64,000 bases of DNA from JAKEHA01 sp964560355 (lineage in GTDB: Bacteria > Krumholzibacteriota > Krumholzibacteriia > WVZY01 > JAKEHA01). Position 1 is the first letter of the stretch. Each line of letters opens with the position of its first letter. Made by a program: the position numbers and the translations under genes. Under the pieces are notes generated by a model. It saw only the letters and a list, made by a program, of their open reading frames with translations. It made no database searches and was not told where the DNA came from. The stretch spans positions 48,736 to 112,735 of the forward strand of contig CAZLLI010000001.1 of the NCBI GenBank assembly GCA_964560355.1, in the 5' to 3' direction. This document shows, piece after piece, positions 1-8,900 of the stretch.

Positions 1-702
1 GACCTTGCCGGTGCCGGCGGTGCCGTCGATGCCGTCGGTGGTCACGTGCACGTCGGCGCCGACCTTGAGCATGGCGACGTCCTGCTGCGGCACCCCGAAG
101 TTGACGTAGATGGGGTCGAGCGACTGCAGCGGCACGATGGCGTCGCCGCCCGCGAGGTACTGACCCAGGTTCACCTGGCGAATGCCGAGAATCCCCGTGA
201 ACGGCGCGCGGATGGTCTTGCGCGCGATGATGGCGCGGTACGACTCCGCGGTCGCGATGGCTTTCTTCGCCTCCGCTTCCCAGCTGTCGTACTCGGCCTG
301 CGAGATGACCGCCTTCTCGCGCAGCTCCTTGGCGCGGTCGAGGTTCATCTTGGCGAGGTCGGCCTGCGCTTCCGCGGCCGCAAGCTGCGCCTTCTCCTGG
401 CTCGTATCGAGGCGCACCAGCACTTCGCCTTCTTTCACCCAGCGACCGGAGTCGAACGTGATCTCGGTCACGACGCCGGGGAGGTCGGCACTCAGGGTGA
501 CGCCCTGCACCGCGACCACGGTGCCGATCGCGTTGTGGCTGGCGAGCCAGCTCTCCTCTTTCGCGACCACCGTCGTCACCGCTTCTGGCGGCTGCGACCA
601 CGGCGTGCTCATCGCCACTTTGATCTGGTGATACTTGGCGTATGCGAGCCCCGCGATGATCACGAGCAGGATACCAATCGAAATGAAGAATCGCTTTCGC
701 AT
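1..702 (-). CDS. RND efflux membrane-fusion (adaptor) protein, C-terminus cut off by window edge
   Basis: These are the first 234 codons of a periplasmic adaptor subunit of an RND-type efflux pump; the 3' part lies beyond the left edge. A hydrophobic N-terminal anchor (about residues 5-22) is followed by a biotinyl-lipoyl half (ADLPGVVTEI, WVKEGEVLVRLD, about 70-100), an Ala/Lys/Glu-rich helical hairpin (about 100-160), the second lipoyl half (IRAPFTGILGIRQV) and the start of the beta-barrel (YVNFGVPQQDV). Family members are usually 350-400 residues. The ATG has a strong GGAGGGG about 9 bases upstream. The pump subunit would be expected next, outside the window. The family call is firm; the substrate cannot be told. 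Confidence 0.9.
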   Translation of the reverse strand, partial: MRKRFFISIGILLVIIAGLAYAKYHQIKVAMSTPWSQPPEAVTTVVAKEESWLASHNAIGTVVAVQGVTLSADLPGVVTEITFDSGRWVKEGEVLVRLDTSQEKAQLAAAEAQADLAKMNLDRAKELREKAVISQAEYDSWEAEAKKAIATAESYRAIIARKTIRAPFTGILGIRQVNLGQYLAGGDAIVPLQSLDPIYVNFGVPQQDVAMLKVGADVHVTTDGIDGTAGTGKV

Positions 703-1020
703 GTCGAGAAGCCCCTCCTACCAGGGCATGGATCGAAGTATCGCTTGGAGGGCGACACCGGAATTTCGAATCAGAATAGAACGAGCGGCCCGCGCAAGCG
801 GGCACCCATACTTCGTGGGCCCGACGAACCGCTTTGGTGACAGAAAGAGGCGGTGCGGACTGCGGCCCGATTAAGATACAGCCTAGGATGTACTTCGGGC
901 AATCGGGGGAAAATCTTTGAGAAAGTTTTTCGCGCCCGAGCCGGGCGCGGCGACCCCGCCGGGAAGTCGTGCATAGTTTTGCTACGAAATCCCCCCGTCA
1001 TTATAGGGGGGCTCGCCGGG
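703..1020. other. Intergenic region upstream of the efflux adaptor
   Basis: This 318-base stretch separates the SpoIIAA-like gene from the efflux adaptor gene, both on the minus strand. Apart from a G/C-tract hairpin next to the SpoIIAA-like stop codon and the Shine-Dalgarno sequence of the adaptor, I see no gene and no convincing promoter in it. Confidence 0.5.
991..1011 (-). terminator. Possible weak terminator after the SpoIIAA-like gene
   Basis: Six C and six G bases flank a 9-base loop, about 10 bases past the stop codon of the SpoIIAA-like gene. On the minus strand the hairpin is followed by ATTT only, so a U-tract is nearly absent. It may be a weak terminator or chance. Confidence 0.3.
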
Positions 1021-1392
1021 CTACCCCCCGCTCAACCACGCCACCGCGCTCTCGAAGTCGCGGAAGACCTCCACGTCGACGCCGACAGCACCGCTGTACA
1101 CCGAGCCCAGCCGGCTCAACCCGAAGTGCACGTCGCTCGACGCCACCACCGCCGCGCGCCCGCCGACCCGGTCCCCGTACGGACCGATGTACTCCGCGAC
1201 GCGACGGATGTCGGCGACCGCCGCCGTGGCGAGCGTCTCCGAGCGACGCACGTCGGCGATGAGCGCGACCGGATTCGGACACAACGGGTCGTTCATCGCC
1301 GTGACGAACGTCTTGATGACGTCGTCGGGCTCGTACGTCCCGACCAATTCCAATTTGAGCAGGTTCCCGTGAAAGGAATACGTCACCGGCAT
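1021..1392 (-). CDS. SpoIIAA-like (STAS-fold) small protein
   Basis: A 123-residue soluble protein with the profile of the SpoIIAA-like/STAS family, the fold of anti-sigma-factor antagonists and small regulators. Visible features are an N-terminal strand pair (YSFHGNLLKLELVG), a central buried strand (NPVALIADVRRSE), a helix (AVADIRRVAEYIGPYGDRV), the strand RAAVVASSDVHFG, and a C-terminal helix ending FESAVAWLSGG. There is no obvious conserved phospho-Ser loop, so a regulatory switch role is not shown. The ATG is chosen because GAGGTG lies about 6 bases upstream; longer in-frame extensions lack a ribosome site. It stands between a secreted giant and the efflux adaptor without an evident functional link. 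Confidence 0.7.
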   Translation of the reverse strand: MPVTYSFHGNLLKLELVGTYEPDDVIKTFVTAMNDPLCPNPVALIADVRRSETLATAAVADIRRVAEYIGPYGDRVGGRAAVVASSDVHFGLSRLGSVYSGAVGVDVEVFRDFESAVAWLSGG

Positions 1393-1418
1393 GGGGGGCA
1401 CCTCACACTGCAGAGGGA

Positions 1419-4319
1419 CTACTTGAGCAACACCATCTTGCGCGTCATCCGCTGACCGTCGACGTCGAGCACGCAGAAGTATACGCCGCTCGACACCGAT
1501 CCGCCGTTGCGATCTTTTCCATCCCACACCGCGGCGTGCGACCCGGCCGGGAAGGTCTGGTCCACCAGCGTACGCACGACGCGCCCCGACGTGTCGAGCA
1601 CGAACAGGCGCACGCGCGACGCCGCCGGGACGTCGAACGGAATCGTCGTTTGCGGATTGAACGGGTTGGGGTGGTTCTGTCCCAGCGCGAGCGTGAGCGC
1701 AGCCGTGGTCACGGTCGCGGTCGGCGAGCGGTACTCGCTCCCCTCGCGCGTGCGCACCACCAGATCGTAGTGGTACGTGGTGCTGGGCTCTACGCCGCGG
1801 TCGACGAACGAGCGCGTGTCGTCGGCGGGGCCTTGCGCCACCACGACCGGCGTCGCGGCGCCGGCGTCGCGGCGGTACAGCGTGTACGTCGCCATGGGTT
1901 CGTCGCTCGAGAAGTTCCAGCTCACTTCGACGGCGGAGCCCGCGCGCACGGCTTCGAAGCGCGTGATCAAGACCGGGGTCGGGCCGCCGTCGCGGTTGAC
2001 GGGAATCACGACGTCGTTGGCGCCGGCGAAATCGTCGACGAAATACGAAAGGCGCGCGTATCCCGGCGTGCCCTGCGGCAGCACGAAGCGAAGCTCGAGC
2101 ACCGCGACGGCGAAGTTGGCTGGCACGCCCGAGAGCGTGTAGGCCCCGATACGACGCGACCACGGAATCGGAATCGGAACCGGGATCGGCGCCGGGTAAA
2201 CCGCGAGTGCCTCCCAGCCGAGGGTCGCACCGATGCGCGACGCCCGAATGAACGACACGGTGGGATCGGTGCTCACGGTGAACGCGAACGATTGCAGCGA
2301 CGGAATTCCCGACGCAAACACTTGGGTGATGAGCGTGTCGCCTTCCGCCCAGGTCGGGTACGCGAACACGGTCGGCGTGGTCGGATTCGCCGGCGCCGCG
2401 GCGGCAGCCCCGCCGCAGAACGTGCACGACCCATCGACCGCTTGCTTGTGGATGCAGCGCGCGTCGCGCGGCGTCACAATGCTATTACAGTCGACGTCGG
2501 CGCGCCGGTCGGACCCGGTGCCCCCGCACGCCGCGCCCACGGCAAGCTGGAGCGCGCACTGCGCGTCGTCGACGGTGAGCGATCCGTCGCCGTTGACGTC
2601 GCCGTCGCCGGTCCCGCCCGGTACCACGGTGAACGACCACAACGGGCCGATCGTCAGGTTGGCCCCGTCGAACACGTCGATGCGCCAGTAGTACCGCATC
2701 CCCACCGTGAGCGTGCCCGGGGCGTAGGAGCGCGACGGCCAATCGGCGGCGACGGCGGGGGGCGACGTCGTCGTCCCGAAGTAGACGACATGCGTCAGCG
2801 GGTCGCCGTTGGGGTCCGTCGACGACCAGGTCAAGACGGAGAGCGGGAACGCGATCCCGCCGTTGGGCGGGGACGGGTTGAAGGCCGGGTTGGGCGGAGA
2901 ATTGTTGGCGCGCGTGCGGAAGGTCCACACCGGTCCGTCGCTCTGTGCGCCGAGCGGATCGCGCGCCATGACGCGCCAGAAGTACGACGTGTTGGGAAGC
3001 AGGGTGCCGGGATCGTACGAACGCGTCGTCAACCCGGGGCCGGCCAGGGGCGGGTTCGAATCCGTGCCGAAATACACGTCGAAGGTGAGCGGGTCGGCGT
3101 CGGGGTCGAAGCACGACCACGTCAGCCCGGGATCGAGCGAGACGTTGTCGGCCCCGTGGACGGGATTGGGGTTGTAGGGAATCACGGGCTGGCCGTTGGC
3201 CTCGCGCGTGGTGAACGTCCACGTCGGCCCCGATGTCTCCGCCAGCCCGTCACTGGCGACGACGCGCCAATAGTAGGGCGTGTCGGGCGCGAGGACGCCG
3301 GGCGTGTACTCGGGCTGCAAGACGTCCTCCGCGACCAAGGGCGGATTCGGCGACGTGCCGAGGTAGACGTCAAAGGTCAGCACGTCGTTGTCGATGTCGC
3401 CCGCCCCCCAGAAGAGGGTCGCGTTCAGCTGGACGCCGCTCTGACCGCTGATCGGGTGCGGGCTCTCGGGCGGAAACGGCGGCGTGTTGCTCGCGCGCGT
3501 GGTAAACGCCCACACCGGCCCCGACGATTCGAGTCCGAGCGCGTCGCGCGCAACCACGCGCCAGTAGTGCTGGGTGAACGGCGCGAGCGCGGCCGGGACG
3601 TAGTTCGGCTCCGAAAGGTGCGACGCGACCAAGGGCGGCGACGGCGTGGTGCCGATATAGATGTCGTAGTCCACCAGGTTGCCGTCGACATCGTCCGCGT
3701 ACCAATTCATGAACGGGCGCGTGCTCGACCCCGCAGTATTGTCTTGCGGGAACGGATTCGACGGCGCGTAGGGCGCGCTGTTGCCGAGGCACGCGCACGA
3801 CGCGTCCGCGTTCATGTGACTGGTGACGCCGGCGATGGGAAGGTCCTGAAACGCGCAGTCGCTCGCGGACAGCGTCTCCAGCGCGGGGTCGGGGATGATC
3901 GGATAGGGGCAGCACGACGCGGTCGCGCCGCCGGTTTGGTAGTAGACGATCTGCAGCACGTTGACGGGATCGTCGACGCACTGCGAGAGCGCGACCGACA
4001 CGCCGGTCTGCGAATTCCCGAGTACGAGCGCGGCGCTGGCCGCTTGGTCGTAGAGATAGGTGGCGCCGTAGCACGCGGGTAGTGGTGCGGCGAATTGGAC
4101 CGCGGTGACGCCGCGCGGGTCGGGACGAACGACGACGTACGCGGTGACGTAGCCGGGCGCGTCGCCGCTGAACGAGCACGAGTTCCCGGACGCGTCGCTA
4201 TAGAGGCCGATGGAAGCGTTCTGCGCGCGGGCGGACGTCGCCGCCATGCAAATCGAAAGGAGAAGTGCCGCCCGAACGAGTCGCGCGGCGAAACCGCGTG
4301 GCCAGAAGAACTCCGGCAT
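1419..4319 (-). CDS. Secreted multidomain protein: Cys-rich N-domain, 4 Fn3-like repeats, dockerin, cohesin-like, FlgD-like C-tail (copy 1)
   Basis: A 966-residue exported protein. The signal peptide ends ATSARA with Gln at mature +1. Modules in order: a Cys-rich domain of about 150 residues (NSCSFSG, PACYG, SCCPYP, ASCACLG); four repeats of about 95 residues with the pattern D-x-D-G-D-x-L-x-Y-D-V-Y-x-G-T, then YWRVVARD and WTFTTR (fibronectin-III-like, about 170-550); a dockerin-like pair (GDVNGDGSLTVDD, RADVDCNSIVTPRDARC, about 560-620); a cohesin-like sandwich; one Fn3 domain (ITRFEAVRAGSAVEVSW); and a FlgD-like sorting tail (NHPNPFNPQTTIPFDVP ... SSGVYF ... TRKMVLLK). It is a paralogue of the next gene upstream, with a nearly identical 5' end. 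Export through the SprA system is inferred; the ligand is unknown. Confidence 0.85.
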   Translation of the reverse strand: MPEFFWPRGFAARLVRAALLLSICMAATSARAQNASIGLYSDASGNSCSFSGDAPGYVTAYVVVRPDPRGVTAVQFAAPLPACYGATYLYDQAASAALVLGNSQTGVSVALSQCVDDPVNVLQIVYYQTGGATASCCPYPIIPDPALETLSASDCAFQDLPIAGVTSHMNADASCACLGNSAPYAPSNPFPQDNTAGSSTRPFMNWYADDVDGNLVDYDIYIGTTPSPPLVASHLSEPNYVPAALAPFTQHYWRVVARDALGLESSGPVWAFTTRASNTPPFPPESPHPISGQSGVQLNATLFWGAGDIDNDVLTFDVYLGTSPNPPLVAEDVLQPEYTPGVLAPDTPYYWRVVASDGLAETSGPTWTFTTREANGQPVIPYNPNPVHGADNVSLDPGLTWSCFDPDADPLTFDVYFGTDSNPPLAGPGLTTRSYDPGTLLPNTSYFWRVMARDPLGAQSDGPVWTFRTRANNSPPNPAFNPSPPNGGIAFPLSVLTWSSTDPNGDPLTHVVYFGTTTSPPAVAADWPSRSYAPGTLTVGMRYYWRIDVFDGANLTIGPLWSFTVVPGGTGDGDVNGDGSLTVDDAQCALQLAVGAACGGTGSDRRADVDCNSIVTPRDARCIHKQAVDGSCTFCGGAAAAAPANPTTPTVFAYPTWAEGDTLITQVFASGIPSLQSFAFTVSTDPTVSFIRASRIGATLGWEALAVYPAPIPVPIPIPWSRRIGAYTLSGVPANFAVAVLELRFVLPQGTPGYARLSYFVDDFAGANDVVIPVNRDGGPTPVLITRFEAVRAGSAVEVSWNFSSDEPMATYTLYRRDAGAATPVVVAQGPADDTRSFVDRGVEPSTTYHYDLVVRTREGSEYRSPTATVTTAALTLALGQNHPNPFNPQTTIPFDVPAASRVRLFVLDTSGRVVRTLVDQTFPAGSHAAVWDGKDRNGGSVSSGVYFCVLDVDGQRMTRKMVLLK

Positions 4320-4390
4320 GGGTATCCGACGCCGGGTTGGAACTGTGGCGTCGCAAGGAAGTGTACACCGCGCGCTAAAACGCCGTCAAT
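3795..4390. repeat. 596-bp direct repeat, copy 1 (5' end of a secreted giant plus its promoter)
   Basis: This stretch matches 6795-7390 at an offset of exactly 3000 bases with six mismatches (3819, 3831, 3846, 3849, 3877, 4380); 3878-4379 is identical over 502 bases. It covers about the first 175 codons and 71 bases upstream of the start codon. Matching stops sharply at 4391, while the rest of the two genes is clearly diverged. This suggests recent duplication or gene conversion of the 5' ends. Confidence 0.95.
4360..4389 (-). promoter_or_regulatory. Candidate sigma-70 promoter of secreted giant copy 1
   Basis: On the minus strand TTGACG (4389-4384) and TACACT (4365-4360) are separated by 18 bases, giving a leader of about 33 bases before the ATG at 4319. 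The same pair occurs in the duplicated copy. It was found by eye. Confidence 0.5.
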
Positions 4391-4394
4391 GAGC

Positions 4395-7319
4395 TCACTT
4401 CAGCAGCACCATCTTGCGCGTGAGTCGCTCGCCGCCTACGTCGAGCACGTAGAAGTAAACGCCACTCGACACCGAGCGGCCACCACCGTCCCTTCCATCC
4501 CACACAGCGTTGTGTGCACCCGCTGGCACGTTCTCATCCACCAACTTGCGCACCATGCGCCCGGCCGCGTCCATCACGAGCAATCTGACGCGCGCCGGTG
4601 CAGGTATGTCGAACGGGATCGTCGTCTGGGGATTGAACGGGTTCGGGTGGTTCTGACCGAGCGCCAGTGCCACCTGCGCCGTCGTTACGGTGACCGATTG
4701 CGAGCGGAACTCGCCGCCGGCCTGAGTGCGAACGACCAGCTCGTAGTGATAGGTCGTGCCCGGCAGCACCGCGCGATCGACGTAAGAGCGCGTGCCGACG
4801 TCGACGCCCTCCACGATTGCGACCGGCTTCGCCGCCCCCACGTCGTGACGGTAGACCGTGTAGCCCGCGATGGGTTCGTCGCTCGCGTAATCCCAGCGCA
4901 CTTCAACATCAGAGCCGCTGCGAACGGCTTCGAAGCGCGAGATCAAAACAGGAGTCGGCGGGGCGCTCGGAACGATGATAAATGTGACCGGTTCGGCGCC
5001 CGCGAGATCGTCGATGCACGAGCTTATGGTCGCCGTGCCCGCGCGGTCGTCCGTCAGGTCGAAGTAAAGCAGCAGCATCAGCACGAAGTTCTCCGCGGGC
5101 GCTCCCGAGAGCGAGTAGCCGCCGACGCGTCCGAAGAATCCCGGGAAGGGGATAGCCAAACTTTGTAACCGGGCGAAACCGATTGTCGCACCGGCATTGA
5201 CAGCGCCTTGAAACACCGCGTTACCACTGAGGTCGAGTTGGAAACCCAGCGCCTCGAGCGAGGCAACACCCGAGACGAAGACCGGCGCAACCACGAATTG
5301 GCCCTCCGAATACGTCGTCCCCACGTAGAGTGTCGGCACCAGCACCGCCGCGTGGTCGATCTCGACGGCGCTCGCGGCCGACGCGCCAACACAAAACGCG
5401 CAGGAACCGTCGAGCACGTGCTTGTGGATACAGCGGGCGTCGCGCGGGGTCACGGAAGCATTGCAGTCGACATCGGCGCGTTGGGCTGAATACCCTGGGC
5501 AGCCGGAGCCGCCATAGACGTACCCGCCTAACGCGCAGGACGCATCATCTAACGTGATCGAATTGTCTCCATTCACATCGCCTTTGCCGGGTGCTGGTAA
5601 CGTGGTGAACGACCACGTTGGGCCGTCGGTCGTCAGCAAACCGTCCGACGCGACCACTTTCCACAAGTACGTGGTGAGCGGTGCCAGCCCGCCCGGCATC
5701 ACGCCGTGCGACGTCGTCAGGCCCGTCGCGATGAGGGTCAGCGGTGCGACGGTCCCGAAATACAAGTCGTAACTGACGGGATCGGCATCGGGGTCGCTAC
5801 CCACCCAATGCACCGTGCCCAACCCCGCGGGGACCGGGATGGTCCCACCGTCGGGGGGAGTGGGAAACGCAGGAACCGACGGTGCCGCGTTGAACAACCG
5901 CGTTTGGAACGACCAGATCGGGCCGGCCGTCGTCAATCCGGCGGGATCGCGCGCCACCACATACCAATAATACGTGGTGCCCAAGGCGAGGAGTCCCGTC
6001 GGGAATACCCCCGCCGACAAGTTGTCACTGACCAACGGCGGAGGAGTCGTCGTGCCGAAGTACACGTCATAACGGAGCGCGTCTCCATCGGGATCGCTGC
6101 CACCCCAGGTCAGCGTCAGGCCAGCAAATGGGTGATCCACGCTTCCATCGGGCGGAGTGGGGCTGGTCGGTGGGTTGGGCGGTCGGTTCGCAAAGCTTCT
6201 GGTCGTAAATCTCCATGTGGGTCCCGAGACTACATTGAGTCCGTCCGTAACCACGATACGCCAGAAATACTCCGTCGCTGTCGCGAGCGGCCCCGGCGAG
6301 TACGTCATGGCAGTTTGGTTGTCCGACACGAGGGGCGGCGGATCCGACGTGCCGAAATACACGTCGAAGCCGACGGCGTCGCCATCGGGGTCCTCGCCGA
6401 CCCACGTGAGCGTTGGACTCAGTATTACGTTATTCTCGAAATCAGGCGGTTGTGGACTGTCTACTATGTAGGGCGGCGAATTCCCTCCCGAAGCCCTCGT
6501 GGCGAATGTCCACGTTGGCCCCGATGTCTCGAGTCCCTGCTCGTCGCGGGCGACTACGCGCCAGTAGTGCAGCGTGTTGGCAGCCAACTGTGGCGAAAAG
6601 TAATTCGCAGACGGGAGACCGGACGCGACCAACGGGGGCGACGGCGTCGTCCCCAAGTAGATATCGTACTCCGACAGATTGCCGTCGATATCGGACGCGT
6701 ACCAACTCATGATCGGAGTCCGGCTGATCCCCGACGTCAGGTCTTGCGGAATGGGATTGGACGCCATCGAGGGGGCGCTATTTCCGGCACACTGGCACGA
6801 CGCGTCCGCGTTCATGTGGCTGGTGACGCCCGCGATGGGAAGGTCTTGGAACGCGCAGTCGCTCGCGGACAGCGTCCCCAGCGCGGGGTCGGGGATGATC
6901 GGATAGGGGCAGCACGACGCGGTCGCGCCGCCGGTTTGGTAGTAGACGATCTGCAGCACGTTGACGGGATCGTCGACGCACTGCGAGAGCGCGACCGACA
7001 CGCCGGTCTGCGAATTCCCGAGTACGAGCGCGGCGCTGGCCGCTTGGTCGTAGAGATAGGTGGCGCCGTAGCACGCGGGTAGTGGTGCGGCGAATTGGAC
7101 CGCGGTGACGCCGCGCGGGTCGGGACGAACGACGACGTACGCGGTGACGTAGCCGGGCGCGTCGCCGCTGAACGAGCACGAGTTCCCGGACGCGTCGCTA
7201 TAGAGGCCGATGGAAGCGTTCTGCGCGCGGGCGGACGTCGCCGCCATGCAAATCGAAAGGAGAAGTGCCGCCCGAACGAGTCGCGCGGCGAAACCGCGTG
7301 GCCAGAAGAACTCCGGCAT
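4395..7319 (-). CDS. Secreted multidomain protein: Cys-rich N-domain, 4 Fn3-like repeats, dockerin, cohesin-like, FlgD-like C-tail (copy 2)
   Basis: A 974-residue paralogue of the downstream gene with the same architecture. It has a signal peptide ending SARA then Gln, a Cys-rich domain almost identical to copy 1, four Fn3-like repeats (YDIYLGTTPSPPLVA; FDVYFGTSDPPPLVS; YDVYFGTTTPPPLVS; YDLYFGTVAPLTLIA), a dockerin-like segment (GDVNGDNSITLDD, RADVDCNASVTPRDARC), a cohesin-like sandwich, one Fn3 domain and a FlgD-like tail (NHPNPFNPQTTIPFDIP ... TRKMVLLK). The repeats and the cohesin-like part differ strongly from copy 1, so only the 5' end has been homogenised. The 75-base spacer to copy 1 contains that gene's promoter. 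A surface-anchored binding or structural protein is likely; its partner is unknown. Confidence 0.85.
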   Translation of the reverse strand: MPEFFWPRGFAARLVRAALLLSICMAATSARAQNASIGLYSDASGNSCSFSGDAPGYVTAYVVVRPDPRGVTAVQFAAPLPACYGATYLYDQAASAALVLGNSQTGVSVALSQCVDDPVNVLQIVYYQTGGATASCCPYPIIPDPALGTLSASDCAFQDLPIAGVTSHMNADASCQCAGNSAPSMASNPIPQDLTSGISRTPIMSWYASDIDGNLSEYDIYLGTTPSPPLVASGLPSANYFSPQLAANTLHYWRVVARDEQGLETSGPTWTFATRASGGNSPPYIVDSPQPPDFENNVILSPTLTWVGEDPDGDAVGFDVYFGTSDPPPLVSDNQTAMTYSPGPLATATEYFWRIVVTDGLNVVSGPTWRFTTRSFANRPPNPPTSPTPPDGSVDHPFAGLTLTWGGSDPDGDALRYDVYFGTTTPPPLVSDNLSAGVFPTGLLALGTTYYWYVVARDPAGLTTAGPIWSFQTRLFNAAPSVPAFPTPPDGGTIPVPAGLGTVHWVGSDPDADPVSYDLYFGTVAPLTLIATGLTTSHGVMPGGLAPLTTYLWKVVASDGLLTTDGPTWSFTTLPAPGKGDVNGDNSITLDDASCALGGYVYGGSGCPGYSAQRADVDCNASVTPRDARCIHKHVLDGSCAFCVGASAASAVEIDHAAVLVPTLYVGTTYSEGQFVVAPVFVSGVASLEALGFQLDLSGNAVFQGAVNAGATIGFARLQSLAIPFPGFFGRVGGYSLSGAPAENFVLMLLLYFDLTDDRAGTATISSCIDDLAGAEPVTFIIVPSAPPTPVLISRFEAVRSGSDVEVRWDYASDEPIAGYTVYRHDVGAAKPVAIVEGVDVGTRSYVDRAVLPGTTYHYELVVRTQAGGEFRSQSVTVTTAQVALALGQNHPNPFNPQTTIPFDIPAPARVRLLVMDAAGRMVRKLVDENVPAGAHNAVWDGRDGGGRSVSSGVYFYVLDVGGERLTRKMVLLK

Positions 7320-7390
7320 GGGTATCCGACGCCGGGTTGGAACTGTGGCGTCGCAAGGAAGTGTACACCGCGCGCTAAAGCGCCGTCAAT
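6795..7390. repeat. 596-bp direct repeat, copy 2
   Basis: Partner of 3795-4390. It contains the start, signal peptide, Cys-rich domain and upstream promoter of the second giant gene. Its last five bases reach into the 3' end of the hydrolase gene at 7386, so that end may also have been overwritten. Confidence 0.95.
7360..7389 (-). promoter_or_regulatory. Candidate sigma-70 promoter of secreted giant copy 2
   Basis: The duplicated TTGACG - 18 bases - TACACT pair. Here the -35 element overlaps the final codons of the hydrolase gene that starts at 8870. Confidence 0.5.
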
Positions 7391-8870
7391 CGCCGTCTTC
7401 GGTGGTGTCGCTCATCTCGGTGACGAAGGGCGGCGGCAGCATGGATTCCACGCAGGAGGCGTCGAGACCCACCGTAGTGCCGGCGTCGAGAAAGGCGAGA
7501 ATGAGCGCGTCGTAGCACTCCATGTTGGCGACGCCGTCGGGATAGTGACCCAAGTAGTCGATCACCACCACGCGGCTGTCGGAGAGCCGCGACGAGACCT
7601 CCTGCGCCCACACCATCGGCGTCACGTAGTCCATGCCGCCCGCGATCAGCAGGGTCGGGATCGACGCCGCCACCGGCGCGAGCGCGTCGTCGGAGAGCGC
7701 GACCGTCGGCCACAACTTGCACGCGCCCGCTTGCTGGTCGACCCGATAGCGCCCCAGGAACGTTCCCGCCGTTTCGCTCTCGATTTCGTCTTCGGAAATT
7801 CGCTGCGTCGCTTCCGGGCACGTTACGCACAGGTACATTCCCTCCGCGAACGGAGATTCCCCGCTGTCGGGACTCACGATCGAGAAGAACGGCGCGAAGT
7901 CGCCTTGCGCGGCGTGGTGGACGATGTACGGCACCCCGCGCTGGTACTCCGTAGTAATGAGCAGCGTGCGCAGCGCTTCGAAGAACGGCCCGCGCTGGAG
8001 CGTCACCAGCCGCGTGTCCGAGGTGTCGGAGTAGACCGCGCCCTCGGAGCCGTCCGCGAAGGCGTCCAGCAACGCTTCCCAGTCGCTGCGGATCGACGGG
8101 AAGGCGTCGCCGCACAACGGATCGCGTTCGCAGTCGTCGATTAGTTTTTGCATGACCTCTTCGGACGCGCGCGCGTGGTGGAGCGGGAGCTTCTCGTCGA
8201 TCGGCACCGTGCCCGTCAAGACCGCGCAGCGCACGTTCTGCGGGTACTCGCGCATGTACGTCTGCGCGACGATGGTGCCGTACGACAACCCGATGAGGTC
8301 GATCTTCTCGTAGCCCATCGCGAGTCGCACCGCTTCCAAGTCGCGCACCGCGGCCATCGTGGTGTACTGCGTGAGGTCGGCGATCTTCTCCAGCTCGTCG
8401 CGGCAGCGCTTGACCGCGTCCGGCGGATACATCTCGTCGAGCTTGGACGCGCGCTCGAGCTCGGGGCAGCGCAGCGGATTCGACTCACCCGTACCGCGCT
8501 GGTCGACCAGGACCACGTCGCGCGTCGCGCGATAGCCCGTGCTGTCTTGCGCGTACCACGACGCCGCGCTCGACGCCGCCATACCCGGCCCACCCGCGAG
8601 GTCGAAGAGCGGCGCGTCCTTGACCCCGTTCGTGAGCGCGGGAATCACGATCACGCGCAGCGCGATCGTGCGCCCGCCGGGCTGGTCGCGATTCTCGGGC
8701 ACCACGAGCTTCCCGACCAGCACCGAGGCGCTGTCGATCAATGTCGGTTCGAGCGCGAGCGTGCGCGGACGCGGCACCGTGTGCATCTCCGGAACCGGCG
8801 CTTGCGCCATTGCCAAAGCCGCGAGCAGAAACAGTAACGCGACGAAGAAGGCCGTCCGTGTCGAAATCAT
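7386..8870 (-). CDS. Secreted alpha/beta hydrolase, tripeptidyl-aminopeptidase-like (peptidase family S33)
   Basis: A 494-residue exported hydrolase. The signal peptide (MISTRTAFFVALLFLLAALAMA) is followed by Gln at +1. The oxyanion strand and loop are DLAGGPGMAAS, the nucleophile elbow is GLSYGT, the acid is probably the Asp in LIAGGMDYVTP, and the catalytic His is in YLGHYPDG near the C-terminus. DQRGTGESNPLRCPEL and the late TAP-like cap match Streptomyces-type tripeptidyl aminopeptidases and proline iminopeptidases that trim peptides from the N-terminus. Several Cys residues (ERDPLCGD, LCVTCPEA, ACKLW) suggest disulfides, consistent with a periplasmic or extracellular location. The substrate is unproven. 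Confidence 0.85.
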   Translation of the reverse strand: MISTRTAFFVALLFLLAALAMAQAPVPEMHTVPRPRTLALEPTLIDSASVLVGKLVVPENRDQPGGRTIALRVIVIPALTNGVKDAPLFDLAGGPGMAASSAASWYAQDSTGYRATRDVVLVDQRGTGESNPLRCPELERASKLDEMYPPDAVKRCRDELEKIADLTQYTTMAAVRDLEAVRLAMGYEKIDLIGLSYGTIVAQTYMREYPQNVRCAVLTGTVPIDEKLPLHHARASEEVMQKLIDDCERDPLCGDAFPSIRSDWEALLDAFADGSEGAVYSDTSDTRLVTLQRGPFFEALRTLLITTEYQRGVPYIVHHAAQGDFAPFFSIVSPDSGESPFAEGMYLCVTCPEATQRISEDEIESETAGTFLGRYRVDQQAGACKLWPTVALSDDALAPVAASIPTLLIAGGMDYVTPMVWAQEVSSRLSDSRVVVIDYLGHYPDGVANMECYDALILAFLDAGTTVGLDASCVESMLPPPFVTEMSDTTEDGD

Positions 8871-8900
8871 CGGACGGCGACTATACCAGAGGCCGGCGCT

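Noticed and set aside
1536..4082. Long plus-strand frame opposite the first giant gene
   Set aside because: Composition is Arg/His/Val-rich low complexity with no domain; the minus-strand frame has a signal peptide, repeats and a sorting tail.
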